From Galaxea fascicularis (lineage: Eukaryota > Cnidaria > Anthozoa > Scleractinia > Euphylliidae), in the NCBI GenBank assembly GCA_948470475.1, contig OX419336.1, positions 3,870,484 to 3,934,483 of the forward strand: a DNA stretch of 64,000 nt, written 5' to 3'. Numbering within the stretch: the first letter of the stretch is position 1; every line of letters starts with the position of its first letter. The notes under the pieces were generated by a model. That model had not been told where the DNA came from. It ran no database searches and saw nothing but the letters and a program-made list of their open reading frames with translations. A program made the translations under genes and the position numbers. This document shows positions 45,401 through 56,890 of the stretch, one piece after another.

Positions 45401-48400
45401 TTAACCCACTCTCAAAGTTTCCAGTTGACGGTCATCAGAACTGAGTTTATTTTAAATAATAATGATAATAATAGATTTGATAACAAACACAAACGTTAAA
45501 ATTCTATATACAATTAGTAAAAAACTATTCAGTCAAAACTTTATTTACAAATTCTTTCCATTAAAAAGAAGAGGAGGAAGAGGAATTCAGAAAAAAAGTT
45601 CAATTGATTTAAAACAAAATACAAAATTAAAATAAAATAAATTGGTTGCTCCTATTTTACAAGCGATAAAATTTCAATTATTTAAAAAAAAAGGCTTTCG
45701 TATTGACTTCTAATATGGAGGTCTACCAACAAAATAAGAAAACAATGATAATCATTAATGATATTAATAATAATAATTATAATAATAAATTATTATTGTT
45801 AATGCTGTTGATGTTACTGTTATTATTGTTTATTACAGTAATAATTATTAATTTTACTATTATTTATTAATTATGGTTGGTTGGTACCTGTGTTAGGAGC
45901 CATTTGAGATTGAGATTATGAAACCAGAGCTGACTGGGGAAGAGTTTAGCAGAAATGTCACTCCCATTGTGCAGGTAAGACAGAAAGAGCTAATTTTTTG
46001 GTCAAACGGGAGATGCATTATAACTAACAGTAACTCAAAGTGTCTACCGGTAGGTCTAAGTTAAGCATTTTTAGAATGTCAAGCACCGTTGTTCAAATTT
46101 CTGCAAGAGAAGTTTTCTTTGAAAAATTCTCCTTGCAATAAGCAAAATAAACAAAATCAAAATTTAATGTATGCTAGCTGTCTCTTTACAAGTGAGGTCA
46201 CAACTGATGTGAATGCACAACAATTTTGTTGAAATACCATTTCCTGCATCATACGGTTTTCAGTATTGATATATTGATACTGTCAAAATGATGTGATTGT
46301 ATTGTTACAATTTTTAATTAGTTTATCACTCATTTGCGAGAAGTTGTTGCAATAGAGAGATTTTGAGATTTCAAGGTATGAATGAGGCAGAGGATGAGTT
46401 GCTGTAAAGCAATGGAAACAAAGGATTTTCAATTGATTTGTTGTTCCTTAGCTTTACTGCAATGAACAGCAAAAACTGGCTGGAAACATAGAGTGTGTAT
46501 TTCAATTCAGTCAAGAGCAAATAAGAGTACAAGCCATTATTTGATATAGTGCGATTGATGCTATCAATATTATTTGAGTGTGCTATCAGTGATCAGTAGC
46601 AAAAATTTGCAGTCAGTTCATAACTTTCATACCAGTTGCGACTATAGTGTAACTATTTCAATGTATTGTTGCACTTGTAAGTAGCTCATTGTGTCTAGTA
46701 GCCTCATGACCTACCCAGACAATATAGTGTTTTCCTTTCATGCTTTCAGGAGTACTTTGAGCATGGCGAGACTGATGATGTTGCGGTAGGTTACAACACA
46801 AGATTCTATTGCAATACGGTTAATAACACTAGGAATGTTAAAAATACTCAATTTGGAAAACCATAAATAGAAAGTACATGATGAACAGATTTTCATCAGG
46901 CGCACGACAGCACGTAAGTTACAATACATTCTGACTCAGAATATCCTAACTTACAATATTTAAATAAATTATAGCTGTCAATTTGTACAGTGTCATTGGC
47001 TGCACACTGTAAGTTGGAGCCCAACAAATTACGAAGGTAATGTGTAGGCGATTGTCCCTTTTAAGCTGGATATTCAACTCAAATTTACAGCCTACACCAT
47101 AAATTGCAACAATAGATATTTTCCCATCCTGAAATATTTTCTTTCATTTCTTTTCTGTCACAGTTGTCCCTTTCAGAACTTAATATTTCTTCAAGCAAAT
47201 ATAAGGTCAGTACCTACCTAACTTATTGTTAAACTGTGGTTAAGGAATGTATGTAAATGGAACTTCTTTATATTTACCAGTTAGCGACCCGTGAGGAGGA
47301 GATGGCTGGATATTTTTTGGGGACAATCTCCATAGGTGGTTCAATATTGCCTTAGAATCATGATTGCTTGCAAAATGTACAAGGCGATGCTTTCCGTTTT
47401 GTTGTATACACTTAATTGAACTTGCTGAAGGTTACTGTTTTTTAACTATTGATAGGCTCTTAAAAGTAAGCTTAAATGACTTGTTCAAAACTTTCTTGAA
47501 AGCGAACTGATATATACATTAAATTGACACAGGTTCCCGCACTTGCAGTCTGCCTTGCACTGGAGAAGAAAGTAAGATACTGCATAGATAATTTATTTCA
47601 GTTGTTGAAAAGGGGTTTCCCTGGGGTGGTCAGTATTCAACTACTGGAAAAGGATGTTTGAATTTTTCCATAGCTCTCCAGTAGAATCACTGTATGTTCG
47701 AGTTGTGTTCTGTAATTAAAAAACAGCATTTACATTATTGAGGATCTTTTATTATTACTACCTGTTCATTACATTCAGGATGACACTATTGAGAGCTTCT
47801 ATTTTGAGAGAGGCAGTACTGTGTATTTTTTGTATCCTACAGGAATATATTAGGAATATATCATTGACAGAGTGAAAGAATTTGGCTCATATCTTATCCA
47901 AATCCACACTTAAGCCAAGACATTTCAACTTATGGATAATACTCAACCATACATTTAAATAATTGTCATTTTAAAGAGAAACTGTGTTTTTGTCTCCTGC
48001 CTTTAAAAAAAAAAGTGTCTTTAAGAATTTCAAAGTTTGCAATAATATAGATGAGATTAGGTAATCATGTTTCTGAAACAATTTTTTTTTGTCAGGCAAC
48101 TCAGAGAGAGATGGCGTCGGTCCTGATCTCAGACCTGTATGGCAAACATCTAAGCCAACATGACATAGCAAAAGGTATGTCACATGCTCTTCAGAGAAGT
48201 GTGTCATTAGTGTGGAAAGCATATTTCCACAACACTGAAACTGAATGATACCTCTAAGTAATGGACTTTTAGGAAAGTCCAGCTATTACAAATAGACTAT
48301 TCACAGTAAAACTTTATTTTATAGGATTCCAGCAGCTACTGGATGACCTAGATGATCTTTCTCTAGACACCCCAGAAGCTCCAGAGGTAATGTCTGCTAC

Positions 48401-51400
48401 ATCAGCAAATGCACAAGGCGAGGTTGGCTTAAATGTTTGCCAGGAAGGAAATCTCCCTAGCAGTGGTTTCATTAAAAGCTGGCAACCAGCAAAATCTGTC
48501 GCCTACTTTGTCTAGATTTTCACTCAAATGATTAAAAAGTGTTCATCAGGTTGCCACCTACTTTGGTTAGCTCAGACAGCTATTCCAAAAAATATCATGA
48601 AACTCCTACCCTAGTATGGTTGGCTTGTTATGCTTTTGGCCTACAATTGACAGCAGGTGTAAACTTCTTTGTCGTTGGTCACTGTTGTCCAAAGCTGATG
48701 TTTCGAAAACATTTCGACTGGCAGTTTGTAAATATGGGCGTGCAACGCATACTAGCTAGCCCTCAACCCACATGAAAAAAAATTCAAACTCTTTATTAAG
48801 CCAGTGAAATATTATATGATCCGTACATAAAAAGGGAACATCAGACTTTGAATTAATTGCTATTGTAGCAGTGAGCAGGCATCATGTCGATATTTGTTTC
48901 TGGAAGTCAGAGAGAGAAGAAAAGAGTTGTTTATGTAAAGCCAGTGGGAGATCACAAGAGTGTTTCTTCAGAGTGTTCAGGGAGTTTTGCATTATGAGTC
49001 AGTTTGGACTTATCTGTTTATCTCCTCCTTTTCTTAAGATTGTGGGGAAGTTCATTGCCCGTGCCATTGCTGATGACTGTCTACCCCCGGCGTTTGTCAA
49101 CAATATGGGAGACACTCCTTCCGATTCAAAGCAGGCGTAAGTTAACTGCTGGGTATATATAGCCCTTCTGTTTGATATTCTATGCATGTGAATGCTGGGT
49201 TAAGTCTTGCTCTCAGATGTGAAATCATCCTCAAACTCATTTTGATAGTTCAGTAATGTTATTGTTAGTGTTTTTGTGTGTAAGTTAGTGTTCCTGGATC
49301 TATCTTTTTGTTCTTTGTAATTCCCAGTAATGTTGTTTCTAATGAAAAATTTTCAAGCTTGTAAGTGTTATGGTTCAACATTGTGGAAAGCAAGGAGTCA
49401 AGCGAGTAATTATGATCCTTTGGTGCAGAAGCCATTATTTCGTTATTATTTTCAACTGGTACATTATTGTAATGAGCTCTTCATCAAATAACGTTTGTTC
49501 TGTAACAGGAAAGCTCTGACTGAAGCCGATGTGTTGTTGAGAATGAAGCATGGCATGGTGCGTTTGGACAGTGTGTGGGGTGTGGTCGGAGGAAGACGCC
49601 CTGTAAAACACCTAGTGAAAAAGGTAAGCTCTTGTAAGGAAAATTACAGTGCTTTATTCTTTTGGCCATATCTGCAGGACTAAAAATGAGTGATTGCCTG
49701 GTCACAAAGGGCAATTAAAAACTGACCAGGGCCACTTAAAGTTCAGATTTGATTGCCCGTTATAAAAAGTTACGATGTATGACAAGTATGAAGTCAATAG
49801 AAATAAGATAAAATCTTCTTTCATTGGAGTACTTTTTTTTCTTTCCCTTCCTAACCAATTCTATTAGATTTTTAGTTGTGCAGTGCAAAATTCAAAGCTA
49901 TTCTTTAGTGCTTCACAATATATCTAGATGCCATTTTGATTTTACTCACACAAATCCAGACTTACCCAGAGTTTTATGCAGTACACCAAAATCTCAAATG
50001 ATTACCTTATTTCTAGGGATCATGGTTAAAAATGTTTTTTTCTGTTTTGAGGGCCACTTTATTTTGACCTGTACAACTAATAATTCAAGAATACTAGCCT
50101 GTGTCCATGGTTACCAAGCACTGAAGTTAATTTTTAGCCTTGGATCTGGGTTTTTCCGTTTCTGCACTTACATACATACATAGTTTTACATACATACATA
50201 GTTTATTTGATTACGCAGGTTACAGAATATGCAAGGCTAAAGTCCTGATGTGGACCTGCCTATCTATCTATCTTAGTATTCAACTCTTAGTACTAATCAT
50301 GCTCAGATCAACAATTTTTTTTTATTAGTATGTACTTGCATGTGACTAGAAGCAAGCATCAGATGAAAAGTGAATGATTATGAGCTAAATTGTTTTTGCC
50401 TTATAGATGGTGTTGTTGCTGAAAGAGTACTTGTCCTCAGAAGACGTTGAAGAAGTAAGTCTTAGTAAAAACAAATGTCTTGTTAAGTCTTTGATTTCCT
50501 AGCATCCCTTTGGTGTGGTGTGGCTTGAAACAATAGCATGGCACAGTTGCTATGTAACACAATACTAAGTGAACCTAGTACTGTTGTGAATTTTTTTGCA
50601 GTTGAATTTGCTAATTGTTACAGGGTTTTATAAAATGTTTTTCCCATTAGTCTTAGCCAACACATTTCTTTGCATTTTGCTTGACAATATCCCTCTGAAT
50701 AAGAGACGAAAGCCTGTGGTCTTTTAAGAACCACAGTCAAATTTTTGGAGGAAATGAGTGAAACAAATAATGGGAATGCCTTGAGGGATGAGTGGATTAA
50801 AAAACACCAGTAAGGGTTTTGATAGACATTGTTTTAACAGTATATGCTTGTGCTGTTACTTCTTATAAGAATTTAACCATGCCTGTATTTTCTTCCCAGG
50901 CAAGCCGCTGTGTCCATGACTTGGAAGTACCTCATTTCTACCATGAGCTAATTTATGAGGTAAAAAAGTGAGGAATAGGCCATTTTGCAGTTGTTCGCTC
51001 TGTGACCTGGCCTATGAATGGCAGCGAGGTTGCCGGTGGCATTGTATTGATAGAGACCTCGCTCCTTTTATCATGTAAATCATGTGGATGTAATGTTAAC
51101 TAGTCTGCATTTACATAAGAAAAACAGAAAGGTTTGTATCAAAACAAGGTCACCCTCAGCCTCGCTTCCATTCACAGGCCAGGTAACTCAGCCACAACTG
51201 TACTATTTAAGGATTTATTGGCTTTCTCTGTTCCACTTCTAAGGGTGAACTTAATTTTAGCTTAAGTATATTCTGGACGAGCCAGTATAAACCGTAAGTC
51301 GTGGAAAAAAGAAGGGATCTCAATGCAAGGTGTTTCTGGGAACAGGTTAACCCTAGAACCTATGACATCAAAATACTCATTCTCCCCACTTTTTTCCTCT

Positions 51401-53799
51401 TTATTTCCAATGGTTTTAGCTGCTGTCCCTATTGCCATGACTGTTTCCATGTACCCCATCAGGTTGCATGGAGACAAGACGATTATATTTATTATGACTA
51501 AAGGGCAAAGTTACTGAACACTGATTGGCTGAGACAGAGGGCATTTTTTCTTAATCAAGAGCATTTTTAGTGATCAAGAGGGCCGATTACTATGTTTTTT
51601 GTAAATCACTTCAAACAAACTTAACAATGGCCAACGTGATTCATTTGAAACGAAATTTGTTTTTTTGGCAAGGACTTGGGTTAAATCTCATTGAATCGAT
51701 GCTTGGTTAGATTTGATTGAAATTTGTATTCGCATCAAGTGGGCTTTCAATAAGAATTGAATAAGCCGCATGCACGATTCCTTAATTAGTTTTGCCCTTT
51801 TAGTGATAAACAAGTAATCGCCTGTTTCCTCGTAAAATTAGGGATAAATCATCACTTTTGTTTTCAGACGTTGCTGAAATTGCCCGAGTCGCGCAGCGAC
51901 GAGGGCAATTTTGGCAACTTCTGAAAACATGCGTGATGAGTAATCGTTAATTTTACTCGGCCCCATGTGACTTTCTGATCTTTTTGTGGTGGTTTATCTC
52001 TTTACAGGCTATTGTTATGATGCTGGAAGATGGGCATGAACGAGTCATGACATTGATAAAGAACTTGTTTAAGTTCTTTTCACAGACCAACATCGTAAAG
52101 CCAGATCAGATTAAAAATGTAAGCATCATATTCACTAGAACTTTACCTCGTTTATCTGACAGTTTCCTTATAGAAGGCATCTGCAAATTATTAGGAAGCT
52201 AAAAAGAAGTATGTATTAACACATCCTTTCAATTCCACAGGGATTTGAACGAGTGTTTGACTCGTTTGCCGACATTCAGCTGGATATTCCCAATGCACAC
52301 ACCATCCTGGAGAAATTCACCGACATGTGTGCATGTGACGGAATTATTCCATTCTCCTTTACTCTGAAAGTGCCATCCAGGTATTAAACTACTTCTAATA
52401 ACTCTCTACTCCTACTGTAAGCAAAGGACCATTGGTTATACAGTTGCTTATTTCCATAACAAACTGCGGCTTTTTGTATGGACAAAACATACATGGCTGT
52501 GCTCTGTGGCGACTTACTTTTAGGAAATATTAGTTTTTGCACCAAACTTATAGGCTGGGCGCCTTGGATTTCAAGGGATAAGAGATTTCGGGTGGCCAGC
52601 TGTTTTGCTTAGAGCACGGAGTTGACATGTGGTCAGGGCAACAATCAATTTAAATTAAAAACCATTGTCCTCCGCGAGGTAAAAACTATAATTGCTAAGA
52701 CTAAAAATTAATCTTTCAAAATTATTGTACCGAAAATTGAAACATTCTGATTTCTGATTAGTCTCCTTCGCAGCCGTTTTTGGGCTGTCACGCAACGCTC
52801 CCCCCAAAGGAACGGCTGCTTAAACCCGAACCACATTCCTTTCCCTTTGTTTTAGGATCATGAGGTGACAAAATAATCCACCAATCACTCGGCGCCTTTT
52901 GAACGGAGTGAAACGATGACAAAGACACAGCCGTAATTAGAGCGCATTTGAGCGCTCAACTTCACGTGTCGCATAGCTCTCTAAGAAGCTACAACACTAA
53001 AGAAAGGATAAAGAGACGAATAGTCGCAAAAGAAACACAACGTCTTGCTTCAAAACCAAATAACCGGGCCCGGTAATGTACAAGCACTGCAAGATAAAGA
53101 TGATTATATTATGCGGCTCAAAATTCCTATCCTTGATAACAAGAGAGAGGCTGTTCTGTCACTGAACGCATTGAAACGAGCCAAACCAAAGCTAGACAAA
53201 ATGCTTCAGATGGAATATAAAGGACCACAGTCGCTAGACAAACAACCAGGGTCAAAACAAACAGGCGATAAATGCAGAATTTAAACCTAGAAATGACCAT
53301 TGGTATCAAAATACATTACATGCGACATTTAAACACATGGCTGTTTCAATCACCATCACCATCATGCTATCCTCTAAACCACCGTGTTGCCCCACTTAAA
53401 ACAAGCAAGAAGCTAAATCGGTAAATAGAACCGAGATAGAAGCGGCAAACGCGCGAACAGGAGTCGTGTAGGCCTTCCAACCCCATTTTACCACACCGAT
53501 AGCACACGAGCTGTGATTAGCCAAATGGTCTTGGCGCGACTGCCTCAGGATTATGTGAGGGGAGCTGTGATTGGCTAAAGCATGGAAAGGAATGTGGTTC
53601 GGGTTTAAGCAGCCGTTCCTTTGGGGGGAGCGTTGCGTGACAGCCCAAAAAACGGCTGCGAAGGAGACTAATTTCTGATAGTCTTATTCAGATATCTGTT
53701 AGTGGCGGGTTTGCCATCCTCTAACATCTCTTTTTCTACGTTTTCAGGGGCCGCAAACGCTTTGTGAGTGAAGGTGATGGAGGAACCATTAAAGCTTGA
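42420..53799 (+). CDS. PDCD4: PDCD4, programmed cell death protein 4 (eIF4A inhibitor)
   Basis: Fifteen coding exons join in frame to 449 residues: 42420-42696, 45146-45258, 45897-45974, 46750-46785, 47164-47205, 47533-47571, 48096-48174, 48325-48386, 49039-49136, 49509-49623, 50407-50454, 50900-50959, 52008-52118, 52241-52380 and 53748-53799. Human PDCD4 has 469. A basic N-terminal region (RKSRSGRRGLPKKG, then GGAGGKGTWG and DPNYESEEDED) precedes two MA3 domains. The first runs roughly from VQEYFEHGETDDVA to KFIARAIADDCLPP, the second from LVKKMVLLLKEYL through EVPHFYHELIYEAIVMMLE. The C-terminus RGRKRFVSEGDGG is nearly identical to human and keeps the Akt/S6K-type serine. PDCD4 binds eIF4A through its MA3 domains and blocks cap-dependent translation of structured mRNAs. 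The start follows the vertebrate-like N-terminus; the frame is open 69 bp further upstream with another ATG at 42351. Confidence 0.97.
42697..45145. other. PDCD4 intron 1
   Basis: The largest PDCD4 intron (2.45 kb). It is AT-rich with no recognised repeat family and no exon on either strand. The open frames are short and unlike known proteins. Confidence 0.5.
45259..45896. other. PDCD4 intron 2 with (TAA/AAT)n-rich tract
   Basis: From about 45450 to 45880 the sequence is strongly AT-rich, with imperfect AATAATAAT and ATTATTATT runs and a purine-rich AAGAAGAGGAGGAAGAGG block. Simple-sequence repeat; nothing coding. Confidence 0.55.
48457..48640 (+). repeat. Dispersed repeat, copy 2
   Basis: Matches 1741-1925: AGTGGTTTCATTAAAAGC, CGCCTACTTTGTCTAGATTT, ATCAGGTTGCCACCTACTTT and TTAGCTCAGAC occur in the same order. 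It is in PDCD4 intron 8. Confidence 0.6.
50988..51200. mobile_element. 213-bp inverted-repeat element in PDCD4 intron 12
   Basis: The left arm CAGTTGTTCGCT, GACCTGGCCTATGAATGGC, AGCGAGG is mirrored at the right (CCTCGCTTCCATTCACAGGCC then AGCCACAACTG). The arms are about 45 bp. No clear duplication of the target was found. Confidence 0.7.
51828..51960. mobile_element. 133-bp foldback element in PDCD4 intron 12
   Basis: The arms CTCGTAAAATTA, TAAATCATCAC, GTTTTCAGACGTTGCTGAAA and TTGCCC pair with the right half (GGGCAATTTTGGCAACTTCT onward). The centre is GAGTCGCGCAGCGACGAG, itself nearly palindromic. Confidence 0.7.
52750..53679. mobile_element. 912-bp inverted-repeat transposon in the last PDCD4 intron, 9-bp target duplication
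   Basis: The element 52759-53670 has 86-bp terminal inverted repeats starting TAGTCTCCTTCGCAGCCGTT and running through CACGCAACGCTCCCCCCAAA and CCCGAACCACATTCCTTTCC, with one single-base indel between arms. It is flanked by an exact 9-bp duplication, ATTTCTGAT (52750-52758 and 53671-53679). A sub-repeat AACGGCTGC occurs twice in each arm. The longest internal frame (53045-53284, 79 codons) has no homology I recognise. The outermost 23 bp are those of the 59-bp foldback at 10275. The 9-bp duplication and long arms point to a Mutator-like origin. Confidence 0.88.
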
Positions 53800-56144
53800 C
53801 TTCCAGCGTGTTCAGTCATGACCCATCAAGAAGCCAGATGACCTCAATAAATTTCTTAATAAGGCCTACTTCAATAGGGAGAGCATTCTTGTCTATATAG
53901 CAACCAAGTCACTGACAGACTCATACCAGGGGATAGATTCACAGAATTCAAACTGTGATGTTAAGATTAGCAATGCTTAACGTTTCTTTCTTTTAACTTG
54001 ATAAGGAGAGCTTTGTGAATGTGACCCCGGGCTTCCTATGACAGGCTGGTATGGTGTCTGTTATTTGGTAGTCTTGTGTTCTTATGTCGCAGGGCAACTG
54101 CCAAATAGCAAATCTGAAGGACACTACTTCAAGTGTGTTGATCATTGTAATCTGTTGTGGTCTGGGTGCTATCTCTCGCCAACCCCATCATTCCCTAAAT
54201 AAGAAAAATTTCACGACATTCATTGCGGAAAAATATTCAAGGCAGGGCAACAAAACAAAAACAAAAACCTTAATTGTGTGTGTCTTAACTGTTTTTTTAA
54301 GTTTAGCAGGTTTTAAGAAGAATTTAGTTGAGGTGGGCAGAAGAACTTTTAGTTTTCCGTCAGAAATGAGACCTTTGTAAACAGCCAACCTAACAACCTG
54401 ATTTCTGGAGGCTTTTGCTTCTTTATGCTGGTATTTAGAGCGGTTTTCAATTAAAACCAAAGCCATTACTCTGACCAATCACGACAGACGCAAACAGCGC
54501 AATGGGCCAATCACAACACGAAGCAGTTTCATGTAACCGGTGCTAAAAAGCGCGGGAAAATGCGCGCGGGCCAAGTCGTGATTGGTTTTGGTTTTGCTTC
54601 TCATTGGTTGAAAAAAGTGGCGTGAGTTTTGCTGGCCAATCACAGAGGGAAGAAAAGCAAAAATTAAGCAAACGCAATTTATTTTCAACACTCAATTGAC
54701 AACCGCTCCGTTACTCCTTGTAAAGTGACTCGTTGTTCCCTTTTGTTAGTGGTCTTAAAAAGAAGTTATAACTTCTGGTGAAAAGTTGTTTCTTATAAAC
54801 GGTAGACTCTCTCGTTCAGTACTAAATTAGATGGCACTGAGAAAGCTCAGGAAGCGTATTCCATTTTTAGGCAATAGTTTGGAAAACTGGTATATACAAT
54901 TTGAATTGTATAGAGTGATTTGAAAACAAAACCAAAGCAGTCATTCTGGGCAATGACAACACACGCGAACGATTAAATGAACCAATCAGACTTCGGATTA
55001 ATTACACGTGACCTGTGCCAAGCGCGGGAAAATTGTGATTTTGCTTCTGATTGGTCGAGGAAGTGACACGAGTGTTACTTGCCTATCATAGAGTTAAGTA
55101 ATACAAAACGAAAGCAAACAAGAACCAGTTCTCGAAATTTGTCTTCGTCTTGGCTGCCTGATGGTTACCGTAATTTACTTTCTTTCGGTCCTTTGTCTTT
55201 TGGTCGAATTCGTGGTTTGTGCTGTAAAGAATTTGAAAGTTGCATTTTCATCAGATTTCTTTCGCGCTAAACTAATAAGGGTAAGTCTTGGTTTACTTAT
55301 TCAAACGCGCTGTCTCCCTGTTCCTATGTGTAAATTGTACAGAATCTCTGGCTTCAAAAACTTTATAAACAAATAAAAAAAAGTCAAACTGGTACATCTG
55401 TTTGTCTTGTTACAGATTCATCGCAGTGAACAAGGCGGAATGTAGTCTGTTCCATACTTTTACGGTTTTAGCCCATCTTCCCTTGATACCGGCGTATTTT
55501 CTACCAGTTTTTTGGTCTGCAAAATTACTTTGCACGAAAAACAACCCGATTGCTTACTCGTCTTTCTCCACTTTGGATATGAGAACGGTGCGTGATGAGT
55601 CTTCCCCGAGAAAGAAAACAACTTCCAACGCGCTGTTATCAAGGCAATTTAGTTAATCATTGCAGTTGCTCACACTCGTGTAACTATTTCAAACTCTATA
55701 TACACGCAAAGAAAACACCTGGGTTTACAGCCTTAAACAAATGGTCCTGATTAACACTCAAATTTTAATTTTACGAGATAGTAAGTATTTATTGACTGAG
55801 TGGGAGGGCCGGACGGGACCGAGCGCAGAAGTATTTTATCGTATGACCGCAGTTGAGTGTTAAAAATTTTGCAAATGCTTAAACTTGAAAGGGATGTTAA
55901 CGCAAATATCAGACTGGCATTTGTTCGCAACAAAACATGAAACGCTGAATTTACAAATAATTTTTTTTTTTTACCAATTGTACTCGGGAATATGAATAAA
56001 CTCGGAATCGAAAAGCGGGCAAGTCATTCACAAGTCTGAAAACTGTTACAATTCTTTTATGTTGATTGGCTAACTTCTGCTTGAGCGGGGCCGCACGGCT
56101 TTTTCCGAACCGCCTCACGTCATTTTGCAATTGAGTTTTTAATA
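53800..56144. other. Spacer between PDCD4 and CFAP43
   Basis: A possible PDCD4 polyadenylation signal AATAAA is at 53846-53851, only 47 bp past the stop; later signals may be used instead. It contains two CCAAT-rich repeats (separate entry). No exon is supported on either strand. Confidence 0.45.
54435..55110 (+). repeat. Two related CCAATCA-rich repeats
   Basis: Segments 54435-54670 and 54900-55110 share the order AAAACCAAAGC, a CAATCACGACA/CAATGACAACA word, CCAATCA, GCGCGGGAAAAT, GATTTTGCTTCTGATTGGT-like text and a CAATCA/CTATCA-GAG end with AAAGCAAA. Each holds four or more CCAAT or ATTGG words in both orientations. Probably copies of one element; the shared ends suggest a DNA transposon. 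Confidence 0.55.
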
Positions 56145-56602
56145 CGCTGTGTCTATATGCCCGGCAGCCGGGAAGATCTCGAAAAAACTAAATGCCCAAC
56201 AGTCATACATTTTATAGATCTAAAGGAAATGCTTTAAACTAGCCTTTGGAAAGTGTCCTATCTTCGTTCGGATTTGCCATGCGATGGGGAAAAGGAGGGT
56301 GGCTCTGCTGCTAACTAGTTTGGCTTGCCTGAGCTCAGAATAAAATCGCCCCATTGCGACACTTGAAAACATTTTCCTGAGCGAGAACCGTGCCCGTGAG
56401 TAGGACAGATCCCCGGGACAAATCACGCTACGAAAATTTTTCTTAAGAAGCCGCTCTCCTTTTCCCCATCGCATGGCAAATTCCAACAAAGATAAGACAC
56501 TTTTCAAAGGCTAGTTCAAAGCATTTGCTTTAAATCTATAAAAATGTCTGACTGCCGGGCATTTAGCTTTTTTGAGACCCTGCCGGGCATATAGCCACAG
56601 CG
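56145..56602. mobile_element. 458-bp foldback element upstream of CFAP43
   Basis: The arms are about 150 bp and roughly 90% alike. The left starts CGCTGTGTCTATATGCCCGG and the right ends with the complement CCGGGCATATAGCCACAGCG. Both arms contain GGAAATGCTTTAAACTAGCC-like text and GCCATGCGATGGGGAAAAGG. The flanks share TTTTTA. No gene inside: the 95- and 162-codon minus-strand frames there arise from the repeat. Confidence 0.75.
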
Positions 56603-56793
56603 TTTTTATAGGATTGCGTGTGAGCGGGACCGTATCAAATAAAGAACAGACAAGTATCAGAAACTCGCAATAATGTAGTGAACAGTGCCTTTTGCTCGTT
56701 CTGATTGGATAGTCGGACGTTAAGTAATTTTCAGTCAGTGATCTCGCACAGCGAACTGGAGCGAACGAACAAGCAGCAGCGTTGGTCAGCGGA

Positions 56794-56810
56794 GTTGCAT
56801 CCATAGCAAC
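56794..56810 (+). promoter_or_regulatory. RFX X-box-like site in the CFAP43 promoter
   Basis: GTTGCATCCATAGCAAC is an inverted pair of GTTGC/GCAAC. Its right ten bases, CCATAGCAAC, fit the downstream part of the X-box consensus (GTTNCCATRGNAAC) exactly. It lies 80 bp before the CFAP43 start codon. RFX factors drive ciliary genes through such sites in animals, and CFAP43 is an axonemal gene. Confidence 0.6.
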
Positions 56811-56890
56811 AGCGCAAGAGAGCGCAAGAGAAATAGAAATGGCGGAGAAGTGCAAGGATTTCTGAATGCTTATATATTTTAACTTAAAGA

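Noticed and set aside
53045..53284. 79-codon frame in the 912-bp element as a transposase
   Set aside because: Far too short, with no DDE residues or DNA-binding motif. The element looks non-autonomous.
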